NCBI GenBank assembly: GCA_964511265.1
Contig: CAZEES010000018.1
Span: 1-25,899, forward strand
Source of the DNA: Nitrosopelagicus sp964511265
GTDB taxonomy: Archaea; Thermoproteota; Nitrososphaeria; Nitrososphaerales; Nitrosopumilaceae
Length of the DNA: 25,899 nt
Direction: 5' to 3'
A program made the translations under genes and the position numbers. Of this stretch, positions 7,655 through 14,505 are shown one piece after another. The notes under the pieces were generated by a model that made no database searches, was not told the DNA's origin, and saw only the letters and a list, made by a program, of their open reading frames with translations. How positions within the stretch are numbered: the first letter of the stretch is position 1; the number at the start of each line of letters is the position of its first letter.

Positions 7655-8169
7655 TAGAACCCTATGTCGATGTCAAATCCGCCATCATCTCCAAAGTCAG
7701 ATTCACCCATATCTCCTGCACCGTCATCCATTCCTTGCATATCTTCAGCTGGAATGAAACTTCCCATACTTGCACCAATCATACTAAACATCATACTAAA
7801 CATCATCATGTCTATTATTCCAAACATCATCATCGAAGGCAAAAATGATTTGTCTTCCTTTAGTTTCTGTTCTAACTCTTGCTTATTTCCAGATTTGTAA
7901 GAGTTTTCTAATCTATTCCATTTTTCTTGTAAAATTTTTAATTGACGCTCAAATTCTCTAATTCCTTTCTCAGTTGGTTTAATCTCGATCTTTGAACCAA
8001 GCCATCCTTTCTTTTTTTCTACTCTAATCCATCCTGAATTTTCTAATCTTTGTAAAATTAATTCTAATTCTTTTGGTTCAACTCTAGCCTCTCGAGAAAT
8101 TTTTTCAAATTTAGAATTTCCATGATTAATAACTCCTAAAACAGTAGTTTCTTTATTTTCTTCGTCCAT
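7654..8169 (-). CDS. Winged-helix protein with Met-rich segment and acidic tail
   Basis: A 171-residue protein with three parts. Residues 8-72 look like a winged-helix DNA-binding domain (helix-turn-helix, then GWIRVEKKKGWLGSKIEIKPTEKG as a wing). Residues 70-107 form a charged, probably coiled-coil helix. Residues 110-139 are hydrophobic and extremely Met-rich (ten Met in thirty residues). A tail of Asp and Gly follows to the end (142-171). It is the first gene of a unit with birA, overlapping it by 1 nt. No named family is recognised. It could be a transcription factor whose hydrophobic helix drives oligomerisation or membrane contact, or a Met-based metal or redox sensor; both are inference. 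Confidence 0.8.
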   Translation of the reverse strand: MDEENKETTVLGVINHGNSKFEKISREARVEPKELELILQRLENSGWIRVEKKKGWLGSKIEIKPTEKGIREFERQLKILQEKWNRLENSYKSGNKQELEQKLKEDKSFLPSMMMFGIIDMMMFSMMFSMIGASMGSFIPAEDMQGMDDGAGDMGESDFGDDGGFDIDIGF

Positions 8170-8185
8170 GATACTTATATTTTCA

Positions 8186-8196
8186 TTTTAAATTAT
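8186..8196 (-). promoter_or_regulatory. TATA element of the winged-helix/birA unit
   Basis: The minus strand reads AATAATTTAAA here, about 21-26 nt upstream of the ATG at 8169. It probably drives both genes of the unit, as no promoter is visible at the 1-nt junction. Confidence 0.45.
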
Positions 8197-8217
8197 TGCC
8201 TAAAAATGTAATTGAAT

Positions 8218-8226
8218 TTTATATTA
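8218..8226 (+). promoter_or_regulatory. TATA element of the LON-domain gene
   Basis: TTTATATTA is centred 23 nt upstream of the GTG at 8245 and only 17 nt upstream of the TTG at 8239, which favours the GTG as the start. Confidence 0.5.
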
Positions 8227-8244
8227 TGACAATTTAGTTTGTTT

Positions 8245-8961
8245 GTGATTGAAACTAAGGTTATTCCAATATTTCCGTTAGATCTGGTCTTATTTCCTAA
8301 TCAGGATCTACCATTGCGAATCTTTGAGCCTCGATATAAGCAAATGGTTGATGATTGCATGCTAGGGAAAAAAGAATTTGGAATTTGTCTTGGGCATGAT
8401 AGTTCAACTTTATCAAATTGGCAGGCGCCATATGATATTGGTACAATTGCAAAAATTATTGACTGCAAAGATGTTGACTCTACAAGCGGTCATCTATTTT
8501 TAAACGTCAGAGGTCATAGAAAATTTCGAATTATTCGTTTGATTCCGCCATCACTTGAAAAAACCAAAGATTATGACCCTTTTACTGTACAGGGAACAAA
8601 AGCCGTCGAACAACTTCACCATGATGATGGAATTGAAAAAAAAATGTACATACAAGCTGAAATTGAAATGATTTCTGATATTGATGAATCAATATCTATA
8701 GTTCAATGGGAAAATTTAGTAAAATTGTGGAAAAATAAGATTAAAAAAAGTTCGGGAAATCCTGAATTAACATCTCATCAGCTTGATCATGTTTTGGAAC
8801 AATATTATCTAAAAACTGAAACTCCTACAATTGAGTATGTCTATTCATTATGTGCATTGGCCTCTGAGACTCCATTAGATCTACAGCAAATCTTGGAATG
8901 TACTGATATCGAAGAATTATTCCAAAAATCAACAAAACTACTGAAATCTGATATAAACTAG
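8245..8961 (+). CDS. LON substrate-binding (N-terminal) domain protein
   Basis: A stand-alone LON N-terminal (PUA-like) domain protein of about 238 residues with no AAA+ ATPase or protease domain. The diagnostic opening is IPIFPLDLVLFPNQDLPLRI followed by FEPRYKQM, and GEFGI-like KEFGICL and GHRKFRI come later. In Lon itself this domain recognises unfolded substrates; stand-alone versions are common in bacteria and archaea but poorly understood. GTG 8245 is preferred over TTG 8239 (two codons longer) because of the TATA spacing. It lies upstream of the SNF2 helicase with a 65-bp spacer. Confidence 0.85.
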   Translation: MIETKVIPIFPLDLVLFPNQDLPLRIFEPRYKQMVDDCMLGKKEFGICLGHDSSTLSNWQAPYDIGTIAKIIDCKDVDSTSGHLFLNVRGHRKFRIIRLIPPSLEKTKDYDPFTVQGTKAVEQLHHDDGIEKKMYIQAEIEMISDIDESISIVQWENLVKLWKNKIKKSSGNPELTSHQLDHVLEQYYLKTETPTIEYVYSLCALASETPLDLQQILECTDIEELFQKSTKLLKSDIN

Positions 8962-9026
8962 GAGTAAATTCAAACCTAAAGTTCATAAACGATGAAAAAC
9001 TATGAGCTAAAATTCGGAAACATAAC

Positions 9027-10739
9027 ATGGAAAAATTTGGAACGTTAGAATTTGTATTGGATCGTTACTCTGGAACCTGGTGCTGGAAGATTTCTGGAAA
9101 TCGTGCTGTGAACATGGTCTCAAAATTAATCCCGCGTGGGTGGTATGGAGATAAACCTGATGAAGTCATTGTATCTGACAATGATGAAAACATCAAAAAA
9201 CTAAAAATGATTGACGATCGTTATTCTTTTGAACTTTTATCAAACTCTGTTTGGAAACGAAAAATTGCACCGTTAACAATCAAAAAAACACGTGTGCCAA
9301 AAATTGAAAAACTACAGCAAGCCATGCCTAGCAAACAGTTTCGTGGAACTCTACTTGACTTCCAAAGAGAAGGTCTGGACTTTTTAATCAAATCAAGTGG
9401 AAATGCATTGCTTGCAGATGAGATGGGTCTTGGCAAAACTGTACAAACACTCGCATACCTATCAAAAGAAAAAAACTCATTTCCTGCACTAATTGTTGCA
9501 CCCCTTGTCACTCTGACAAACTGGCAAAGAGAGATTGAAAAATTCCTAATGAAAAAAGGAAAAAATGGCAAGATAAATGAAAATGAATCTCCATCTAGTA
9601 CGATGATCCGAAATGGAAAACTTGCTGACATTGGAAAATATGATTTTTACATTATCAACTATGAACTATTACACAAACGACTTCCTGATTTACTAAAACT
9701 TGGAATTCGCTCCGTTGTCTGTGATGAGGTGCAACATCTCAGGTCTAAAACTACTCAAAAATACGCGGCAGTCAAAAAATTGGCAGCACTTGAAAGTGTA
9801 AAGTATAGAGTTGGTTTATCTGGAACTCCAATTTACAACCGTGGTTCTGAAATCTGGCCAATCGTTGATATTCTAAAACCTGGTCTTCTTGGCAGCTTTA
9901 AGGAATTTTGTGAGTACTTTTGCTATGTCAATGAAAAGGGTAAGGCGATTGTACTTGAAAATAAACGTGATACACTACGTAATCAATTAACAAAACATGT
10001 AATGTTGAGGCGAAAAAAATCTGACGTCCTAAAAGAACTAAAAGATAAAGTTCGTTATTCTTCACCTGTTCATGCAGATGAAAAATTTTACAAATCTGAG
10101 TTAAGTAAAATATGGAAAAAACTTGAAGAGGAACAAAAATATGCAGAAACTGCATTTGACAAATCTGCTTCATATCACCGTGCAATTGAAAGTGAAAGGC
10201 AAGCTGCTGGTCTTGCAAAATTAAAACATGTTGTAGACTTTGTAACAGAAATTATGGAAATAGAAGAAAGCGTTGTCGTATTTTGTCATCACAAAGCAAT
10301 TCATGGTTTATTACATAACAATTTGTCACAGTATGATCCTGCATCTATAATTGGTGGTCAGACCGATACAGTCCGTCAACGTGAAATTGACAGATTCCAA
10401 AAAGGTCAAACAAAACTAATGATTGCTGGACTCAGGGCAGGAAACGTTGGAATTAATCTTACAAATGCAAAATATGTCATATTTGCTGAGCTTGACTGGA
10501 GCCCTGCAATTCACCGTCAAGCTGAAGATCGTTTACACAGAATTGGTCAGAAAAACACAGTCTTTGCATATTATCTGGTAGGAAAAGGAACGCTTGATGA
10601 ACATGTTGCAGAAATTCTCACGGATAAGGAATTTGAAATAGATTCAATTCTGGACAAACAAGGTGAATCATTTGAAAACAAAGAAAAGGCAAAGATGATT
10701 CTGGCCCAAATTCACGACAAGCTTGGACCCAAATTATAA
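9027..10739 (+). CDS. SNF2-family DNA helicase/translocase
   Basis: A 570-residue superfamily 2 ATPase of the SNF2 group. Walker A is DEMGLGKT (131-138), motif II is DEVQH (233-237) and motif III is SGTP (265-268). The second RecA lobe holds the arginine-finger motif VI, Q498 followed by RLHRIGQ (502-508). The family translocates on double-stranded DNA and remodels protein-DNA complexes or forks. The compact size with a short N-terminal region (1-100) and no C-terminal accessory domain resembles SMARCAL1-like members rather than RapA. No methylase, nuclease or phage-defence gene is next to it, so a housekeeping repair or fork-remodelling role is more likely than defence. This last point is inference. 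Confidence 0.92.
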   Translation: MEKFGTLEFVLDRYSGTWCWKISGNRAVNMVSKLIPRGWYGDKPDEVIVSDNDENIKKLKMIDDRYSFELLSNSVWKRKIAPLTIKKTRVPKIEKLQQAMPSKQFRGTLLDFQREGLDFLIKSSGNALLADEMGLGKTVQTLAYLSKEKNSFPALIVAPLVTLTNWQREIEKFLMKKGKNGKINENESPSSTMIRNGKLADIGKYDFYIINYELLHKRLPDLLKLGIRSVVCDEVQHLRSKTTQKYAAVKKLAALESVKYRVGLSGTPIYNRGSEIWPIVDILKPGLLGSFKEFCEYFCYVNEKGKAIVLENKRDTLRNQLTKHVMLRRKKSDVLKELKDKVRYSSPVHADEKFYKSELSKIWKKLEEEQKYAETAFDKSASYHRAIESERQAAGLAKLKHVVDFVTEIMEIEESVVVFCHHKAIHGLLHNNLSQYDPASIIGGQTDTVRQREIDRFQKGQTKLMIAGLRAGNVGINLTNAKYVIFAELDWSPAIHRQAEDRLHRIGQKNTVFAYYLVGKGTLDEHVAEILTDKEFEIDSILDKQGESFENKEKAKMILAQIHDKLGPKL

Positions 10740-10776
10740 ACTCAATATTTTTTAGGTTAAAATTTTTAGAAGAACC

Positions 10777-11031
10777 ATGGACTTTATGTTAGAAGAAGAA
10801 ATGATTGATCTTTTGACATTTTGTTTGCAAAACCCTGATTCTGATGAAATAGAATCAAAAAAATCTCGATTCATACAAGTTGGAAAAGAAATCTTTGATG
10901 ATGGAGGAGTTGACGCAATGGAAAACTTCTTTTTCGCAGTAGAAAATAGAATTGAAGGTGAAATTGAAAAATCTCCAAAACCATTTCGTTCATTATGGAA
11001 TGGGCTGTCTGATGAATGGAAATATCCCTAG
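10777..11031 (+). CDS. Small acidic hypothetical protein
   Basis: An 84-residue acidic, helical, soluble protein without a recognised family. Two starts are possible. ATG 10777 gives 84 residues. ATG 10786 gives 81 residues and sits 26 nt after a TTAAAAT element (10757-10763), which fits the leaderless spacing used across this window. It follows the SNF2 gene closely and is co-directional. The 3' end overlaps the next small frame by 16 nt if that frame uses its first ATG. Confidence 0.65.
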   Translation: MDFMLEEEMIDLLTFCLQNPDSDEIESKKSRFIQVGKEIFDDGGVDAMENFFFAVENRIEGEIEKSPKPFRSLWNGLSDEWKYP

Positions 11032-11198
11032 GAAAATTTACTAAAAAAGATTATTTGATGCTCAGTTATGCTTTGCCTATTCTGAACATCGAAATGCCGC
11101 ATGTTGGACATGTACCTTTTGTTGCTGGTTTACCATTTTTCATGGTGACAGCTTGGGTACTATTCATTTCTCTTTTGTCTCTGCATTTTACGCAGTAG
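11016..11198 (+). CDS. Very small membrane protein (46-60 aa)
   Basis: A 60-residue frame with a long hydrophobic C-terminal half (about residues 30-58, VPFVAGLPFFMVTAWVLFIS) that would span the membrane once or twice. An inner ATG at 11058 would give a 46-residue product that does not overlap the previous gene, and it follows an AAAATTTA element by about 22 nt. The GLPFF-x5-WV pattern recalls small DUF3311-type membrane proteins, but the match is too short to assign. Its status as a real gene is plausible, not proven. Confidence 0.45.
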   Translation: MEISLGKFTKKDYLMLSYALPILNIEMPHVGHVPFVAGLPFFMVTAWVLFISLLSLHFTQ

Positions 11199-11312
11199 CC
11201 TATTACCATATTCTCTCAACTGATCTCTCTTATTAGCAAAAACCTGTTAATTTTTTTCAACACTTTTAGTTACTTTCTCATATGATTTTTAGGAATAAAT
11301 CAAATAGTTTAC

Positions 11313-11320
11313 GTTATATC
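11313..11320 (+). promoter_or_regulatory. TATA element of the membrane J-domain gene
   Basis: GTTATATC is centred 26 nt upstream of the ATG at 11343, selecting that codon over the GTG at 11331. Confidence 0.55.
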
Positions 11321-11342
11321 TAATTCTCTAGTGAATTTTCTT

Positions 11343-12176
11343 ATGAAATCTATTGTTTTTGGAATTATCTTTTTTGTCTGTATTTTTCCTGTTGCCAATG
11401 TATTTGCTGATGATCTTACACTTAACATCGATAAGACAATTTATGAAAAATCTGATTTCATTTCTGTATGGGGATCTACTTCCCTTGACTCCGTTTTTAT
11501 TTCTGTAAAAGATCCTGATGGAAATAATGTTTGGAATGAAAGCCTAAACTCTGATGACGAAAATAAATTCTCCACTTTGATAATAGCAGGAATTGGCGGA
11601 TGGTCGAAAAGTGGAAATTATCTGGTAGTGGCTGAATCTGGTGATTATGTAGCCTCTGTAAAATTCTTCTACGATTCAGGTGCACAAGTAAATCCTCCCT
11701 CTGCAGTGTCTGATTATTATGTTAGCCATGAAGATCTATATCTTACATTTGCCATCGTAGTAATCATTGTTGCAGGAATTTTTATTTATCTTGCAAGACA
11801 CATCATACTGCGAAAAAAAACAAGTTATGATGACGCTAAGTTAGATTCTAAAAAAGACCGCGATTATGAAAAATATCACTCTGAGTGGTCTGAAGAAGAA
11901 ATTTTCGGTTCACATAAGTCAACTACTGATGCAAAAGAATTTCGTGAAATGTATAATGATAATTCCTTACCAAACTATTATCTTGTACTGGGATTAACAA
12001 ACGATTCCTCTCAATTAGAAATTAAAAATCAATACAGAAAACTTGCTAAACAATATCATCCTGATAGAAACAAGGATTCTTCAGAAGAAAAGATGGCTCA
12101 GATTAACAAAGCATACGAAATCTTGTCTGACAAAAAACTAAAAGCAGAATATGACAAGTTTTGTAAATTATTGTGA
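11343..12176 (+). CDS. Membrane-anchored J-domain protein with extracytoplasmic beta domain
   Basis: A 277-residue protein in four parts. There is a signal peptide (1-22, ending VFA-DD), then an extracytoplasmic beta-sandwich-like domain (about 25-115, similar in style to the short Ig/MG2-like repeats of thaumarchaeal surface proteins). A transmembrane helix follows at about 133-154, then a charged cytoplasmic linker, then a C-terminal J domain (about 211-273) with an intact HPD at 239-241. J domains stimulate the ATPase of DnaK/Hsp70. The topology places the J domain inside and the beta domain outside, suggesting Hsp70 recruitment to the inner membrane face. ATG 11343 is chosen by TATA spacing. 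The 3' end overlaps the convergent gene by 9 nt. Confidence 0.85.
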   Translation: MKSIVFGIIFFVCIFPVANVFADDLTLNIDKTIYEKSDFISVWGSTSLDSVFISVKDPDGNNVWNESLNSDDENKFSTLIIAGIGGWSKSGNYLVVAESGDYVASVKFFYDSGAQVNPPSAVSDYYVSHEDLYLTFAIVVIIVAGIFIYLARHIILRKKTSYDDAKLDSKKDRDYEKYHSEWSEEEIFGSHKSTTDAKEFREMYNDNSLPNYYLVLGLTNDSSQLEIKNQYRKLAKQYHPDRNKDSSEEKMAQINKAYEILSDKKLKAEYDKFCKLL

Positions 12177-12554
12177 TTCTACAGTTGCATCTTTTAGTGT
12201 TAGATAAAGAACAACTTTAGATGCATCTTGCATGCTGTTTGTAAGATTTGTTACAAGTGAGATTTTCCCCCCACCTTCAATATTTCCTTGTAACAATATA
12301 TCTAGAAAATCTTTGTTTGGACCGAGCATAGCCTTTGAAAGATGTTTTGATACGCTTGTATCAAGAATGGTTGTCTGTACCTTCAACTCTTTCAATTCTG
12401 CAAAATACACCCCTCCTCTTGTTGTAGGTTCTGTGACTGGGTTGTCTGTTTGAAAAACCTTAATTTCATTTACTTCGAAGGAATTTTCTCCAATTAACAT
12501 CTTAAAATTCGAACTGTTCTTATGTACTATTTCTTGTAGCTCCTTTTCATTCAT
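12168..12554 (-). CDS. Conserved hypothetical protein, 128 aa
   Basis: A soluble 128-residue protein of mixed alpha/beta character that I do not recognise. It has no signal peptide, membrane helix or cysteine motif. Beta-strand-like segments (GGVYFAELKELKVQTTIL; GGGKISLVTNL; SKVVLYLTLKDATVE) dominate the second half. It is divergent from the rhodanese gene, with 51 bp between the start codons, and its last codons overlap the convergent J-domain gene. Confidence 0.75.
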   Translation of the reverse strand: MNEKELQEIVHKNSSNFKMLIGENSFEVNEIKVFQTDNPVTEPTTRGGVYFAELKELKVQTTILDTSVSKHLSKAMLGPNKDFLDILLQGNIEGGGKISLVTNLTNSMQDASKVVLYLTLKDATVESQ

Positions 12555-12570
12555 TACATATTTGATAAAA

Positions 12571-12584
12571 TTAAAAAATATATG
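12571..12584. promoter_or_regulatory. Shared AT core between two divergent leaderless genes
   Basis: The run TTAAAAAATATATG is centred within about 3 nt of the midpoint (12580) between the two start codons, 26 nt from each. It can be read as a TATA element on either strand. One element, or two overlapping ones, must serve both genes because only 51 bp separate the starts. Confidence 0.5.
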
Positions 12585-12605
12585 TCAATACAATTGTAAT
12601 TAGAT

Positions 12606-12899
12606 ATGGCAGAATCTATATCAAAAGACCAACTAAGACAAGAACAAGACCAATTTGTTATAATTGATGTCCGAGAACCTGATGAAATTGCAAATGGTGC
12701 AATTGAAAACTCTCAAAATATGCCTTTAGGCCTTGCTATAAGAAATGCAAAAAAAGGTCAAATTGATGACCTCAAAGACAAGAAAATTTGTGTTTACTGT
12801 GCATCTGGCTACCGTGGAAACATTGCTGCTGATGAATTAGTAAAGGCTGGATTTTCTGCAGTGAATCTTGAAGGCGGTTACATGGCATGGACTCAATAA
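12606..12899 (+). CDS. Rhodanese-like domain protein
   Basis: A 97-residue single-domain rhodanese. The first signature IIDVREPDEIANGAI (19-33) is intact. The active-site loop CASGYR at 65-70 supplies the catalytic C65 that carries the persulfide, and C62 is nearby. The end GGYMAWT is typical. The length matches GlpE-type single-domain sulfurtransferases, so it likely transfers sulfur in the cytoplasm to an unknown acceptor. Its TAA stop is directly followed by the start codon of the SWIM gene, so the two are one unit. Confidence 0.92.
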   Translation: MAESISKDQLRQEQDQFVIIDVREPDEIANGAIENSQNMPLGLAIRNAKKGQIDDLKDKKICVYCASGYRGNIAADELVKAGFSAVNLEGGYMAWTQ

Positions 12900-13142
12900 T
12901 TGAGTTCCAATACAATCAGAAAGGCACAAAAACTTGTTGACACTGGGGGAGTTGTAAAAATTGAAGATGATCTTTTTCAAGTAAAATCTTCAAGTGATCC
13001 TTCTAAATCTTATTTTGTAACTTCCAATTCTTGTGAATGTCCAGGCTTCAAAAATTTCTATAAATTTCATCATGGAAAAGGTCTGAAAGCAAATTGTTCT
13101 CATTTGGAGGCAATTCATATCTTTTTAAAAGAAAGTAAATAA
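12900..13142 (+). CDS. SWIM zinc-finger protein
   Basis: An 80-residue protein that is essentially one SWIM domain. The CxCx(n)CxH pattern is formed by C45-E-C47 and C66-S-H68, with the usual preceding strand (SYFVTSNS) and following helix (LEAIHIFLKE). SWIM domains bind DNA or proteins in helicases, transposases and recombination mediators. The start is TTG, placed with no intervening base after the rhodanese stop codon, so translation is likely coupled. A partner for this free-standing SWIM is not evident here. Confidence 0.85.
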   Translation: MSSNTIRKAQKLVDTGGVVKIEDDLFQVKSSSDPSKSYFVTSNSCECPGFKNFYKFHHGKGLKANCSHLEAIHIFLKESK

Positions 13143-13169
13143 AAAATGATGATTGATTGAATCAGATTG

Positions 13170-13178
13170 TTTATATAT
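13170..13178 (+). promoter_or_regulatory. TATA element of the PEFG-CTERM gene
   Basis: TTTATATAT is centred 26 nt upstream of the GTG at 13200. It lies inside the longer open frame that begins at TTG 13167, which is therefore not the real start. Confidence 0.65.
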
Positions 13179-13199
13179 CCATATTCGGTACTTCTACTA

Positions 13200-13682
13200 G
13201 TGATTAACTCAAAACACACACTGACAATTTTGGCAAGCATAATGCTAGTTGCAGGCATGCCTATGGCATTTGCTGATGGACATGGCGGAGATGGCTTGAC
13301 AATTGAAGCAGATGCAGTTGAGGGTTCAACAACAATCACCATCACAGGACACGCTACCTCAAGTAACGTTCCTGTAATAATCAAGGCAGTTGCACCAAAC
13401 GGTAACGTTGTTGCTATTGATCAAATAAACCCTGATTCTGATGGTTCATTCACTTCAACAATCGGTGTTGGTGGCCCAATGTGGAAACAAGATGGTATCT
13501 ATAAAATTACCGCATCACAAGGTTCTAACAATATGGACAAAGCAACCGTTGAAGTAGAGATTGCTGACGGTGCAGTAGTTCCTGAATTTGGTACAATCGC
13601 ATCTGTAGTACTTGTTGTTGCAATCTCTTCAATCATAGTACTATCTGCAAAAGGCAGACTTAGTTTCACACCACGAATCTAA
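13200..13682 (+). CDS. PEFG-CTERM surface protein
   Basis: A 160-residue exported protein. The signal peptide spans residues 1-25 (ending AFA-DGHGG). One beta-sandwich-like domain of about 90 residues follows (ITITGHATSSNVPVIIKAVA is the start of its repeat-like core). The C-terminus is a PEFG-CTERM tail: PEFG at 128-131, a hydrophobic helix, then basic residues (KGRLSFTPR). In Thaumarchaeota this tail is recognised as a sorting signal thought to be processed by an archaeosortase-type enzyme, leaving the protein lipid-anchored outside. GTG 13200 is chosen by TATA spacing. Confidence 0.88.
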   Translation: MINSKHTLTILASIMLVAGMPMAFADGHGGDGLTIEADAVEGSTTITITGHATSSNVPVIIKAVAPNGNVVAIDQINPDSDGSFTSTIGVGGPMWKQDGIYKITASQGSNNMDKATVEVEIADGAVVPEFGTIASVVLVVAISSIIVLSAKGRLSFTPRI

Positions 13683-13771
13683 CTGTCCACTTTTCTTATT
13701 TTCTATTTTTCTTTAACATGCCTATAGACTTGTTAAACTTCTTAAGACGCATGTTTCTTCAAACAATATAG

Positions 13772-14431
13772 TTGGATGTAGAAAAATTTCAAGATGATGT
13801 TTACTCCATAACTGAACTCTTGTCTGAGCATTTGCCTCCTGAATTAACTCCTAAATTGAATTTTGTTAGACAAAATTTAATTGAATACTACAAAAAAAAT
13901 CTTGTAAAAATTAATCACTCTGTTCTTGAATTGATATGTGCAGCAGAGCTAATTGCTCACGGATTTTCGGTGGATGTTGAAAAATCGGTCTCAAATGTTT
14001 TGGTATGTGATCTATTCGGAAAAAAAGGTGATGGGACGTCTATAATTGAGATTGAAACTGGTTTCACTCCTCCCGAACATGCCTTAGATACCGTTGATTA
14101 CTATGTGGCAAGAATTGTTAGTAAAATTGCAAGATATAGCAAATACTGCGGAAAGTTCTCTCTTGCAACTCCTGTAGTGAACATATTGCCCATCTCTGAC
14201 ATATTTCTACTTCCACCAAATGCACGAAAACCTGAAGATGTAAAGAAACTAAAAAAACTCTGTGACCGATTTTACAAAAACCCTCAGATTAAACTAGAAG
14301 ACATCCAAAATGCTCACATTCATTCCATCTATTTGATAAATACTGACAAAGGGTTTGCCAAAGAAATGGATCCTGAGATGTATCTTCAAATAACAAAACA
14401 ATTGATGTCGCAAAGTGAAATTGATCTTTAA
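13772..14431 (+). CDS. Hypothetical protein with a PD-(D/E)XK-like core
   Basis: A 219-residue soluble protein without a recognised family name. Residues 50-96 resemble the core of a PD-(D/E)XK nuclease: a helix with E59 (LICAAELIAHGFSVDVE), then D80 in a strand, then E93-I-E95 in the next strand. The third position is Glu rather than Lys, a variant seen in BamHI-type enzymes. The second half is helical and basic without further motifs. The start is TTG after a CTTAAG element about 26 nt upstream. Fold and activity are inference from a motif only. Confidence 0.7.
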   Translation: MDVEKFQDDVYSITELLSEHLPPELTPKLNFVRQNLIEYYKKNLVKINHSVLELICAAELIAHGFSVDVEKSVSNVLVCDLFGKKGDGTSIIEIETGFTPPEHALDTVDYYVARIVSKIARYSKYCGKFSLATPVVNILPISDIFLLPPNARKPEDVKKLKKLCDRFYKNPQIKLEDIQNAHIHSIYLINTDKGFAKEMDPEMYLQITKQLMSQSEIDL

Positions 14432-14470
14432 TTATACAAATCCGATCCTTGAAACTCTTAATTTCTCATA

Positions 14471-14483
14471 AGGTTTAATACCT
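14471..14483 (+). promoter_or_regulatory. Core promoter of the EF-2 gene
   Basis: TTTAATA (14474-14480) is a TATA element about 29 nt upstream of the EF-2 ATG. It sits inside a short inverted repeat, AGGT at 14471-14474 and ACCT at 14480-14483. Confidence 0.5.
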
Positions 14484-14505
14484 GACTACCTAGGATGATT
14501 GCCAT

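Noticed and set aside
7786..7837. Near-repeats such as CATACTAAACATCAT as a possible repeat array
   Set aside because: They encode the Met/Phe/Ser-rich stretch of the winged-helix protein; the repetition follows from codon usage for Met and Phe/Ser.
7639..7900. Two plus-strand frames giving His-rich and Ser/Pro-rich peptides
   Set aside because: They are reverse readings of the Met-rich and Asp-rich segments of the winged-helix gene and of its junction with birA; the composition is explained by the sense strand.
14471..14483. Short inverted repeat around the EF-2 TATA element as an operator
   Set aside because: Arms are only 4 bp and occur once, so it is not distinguishable from chance.
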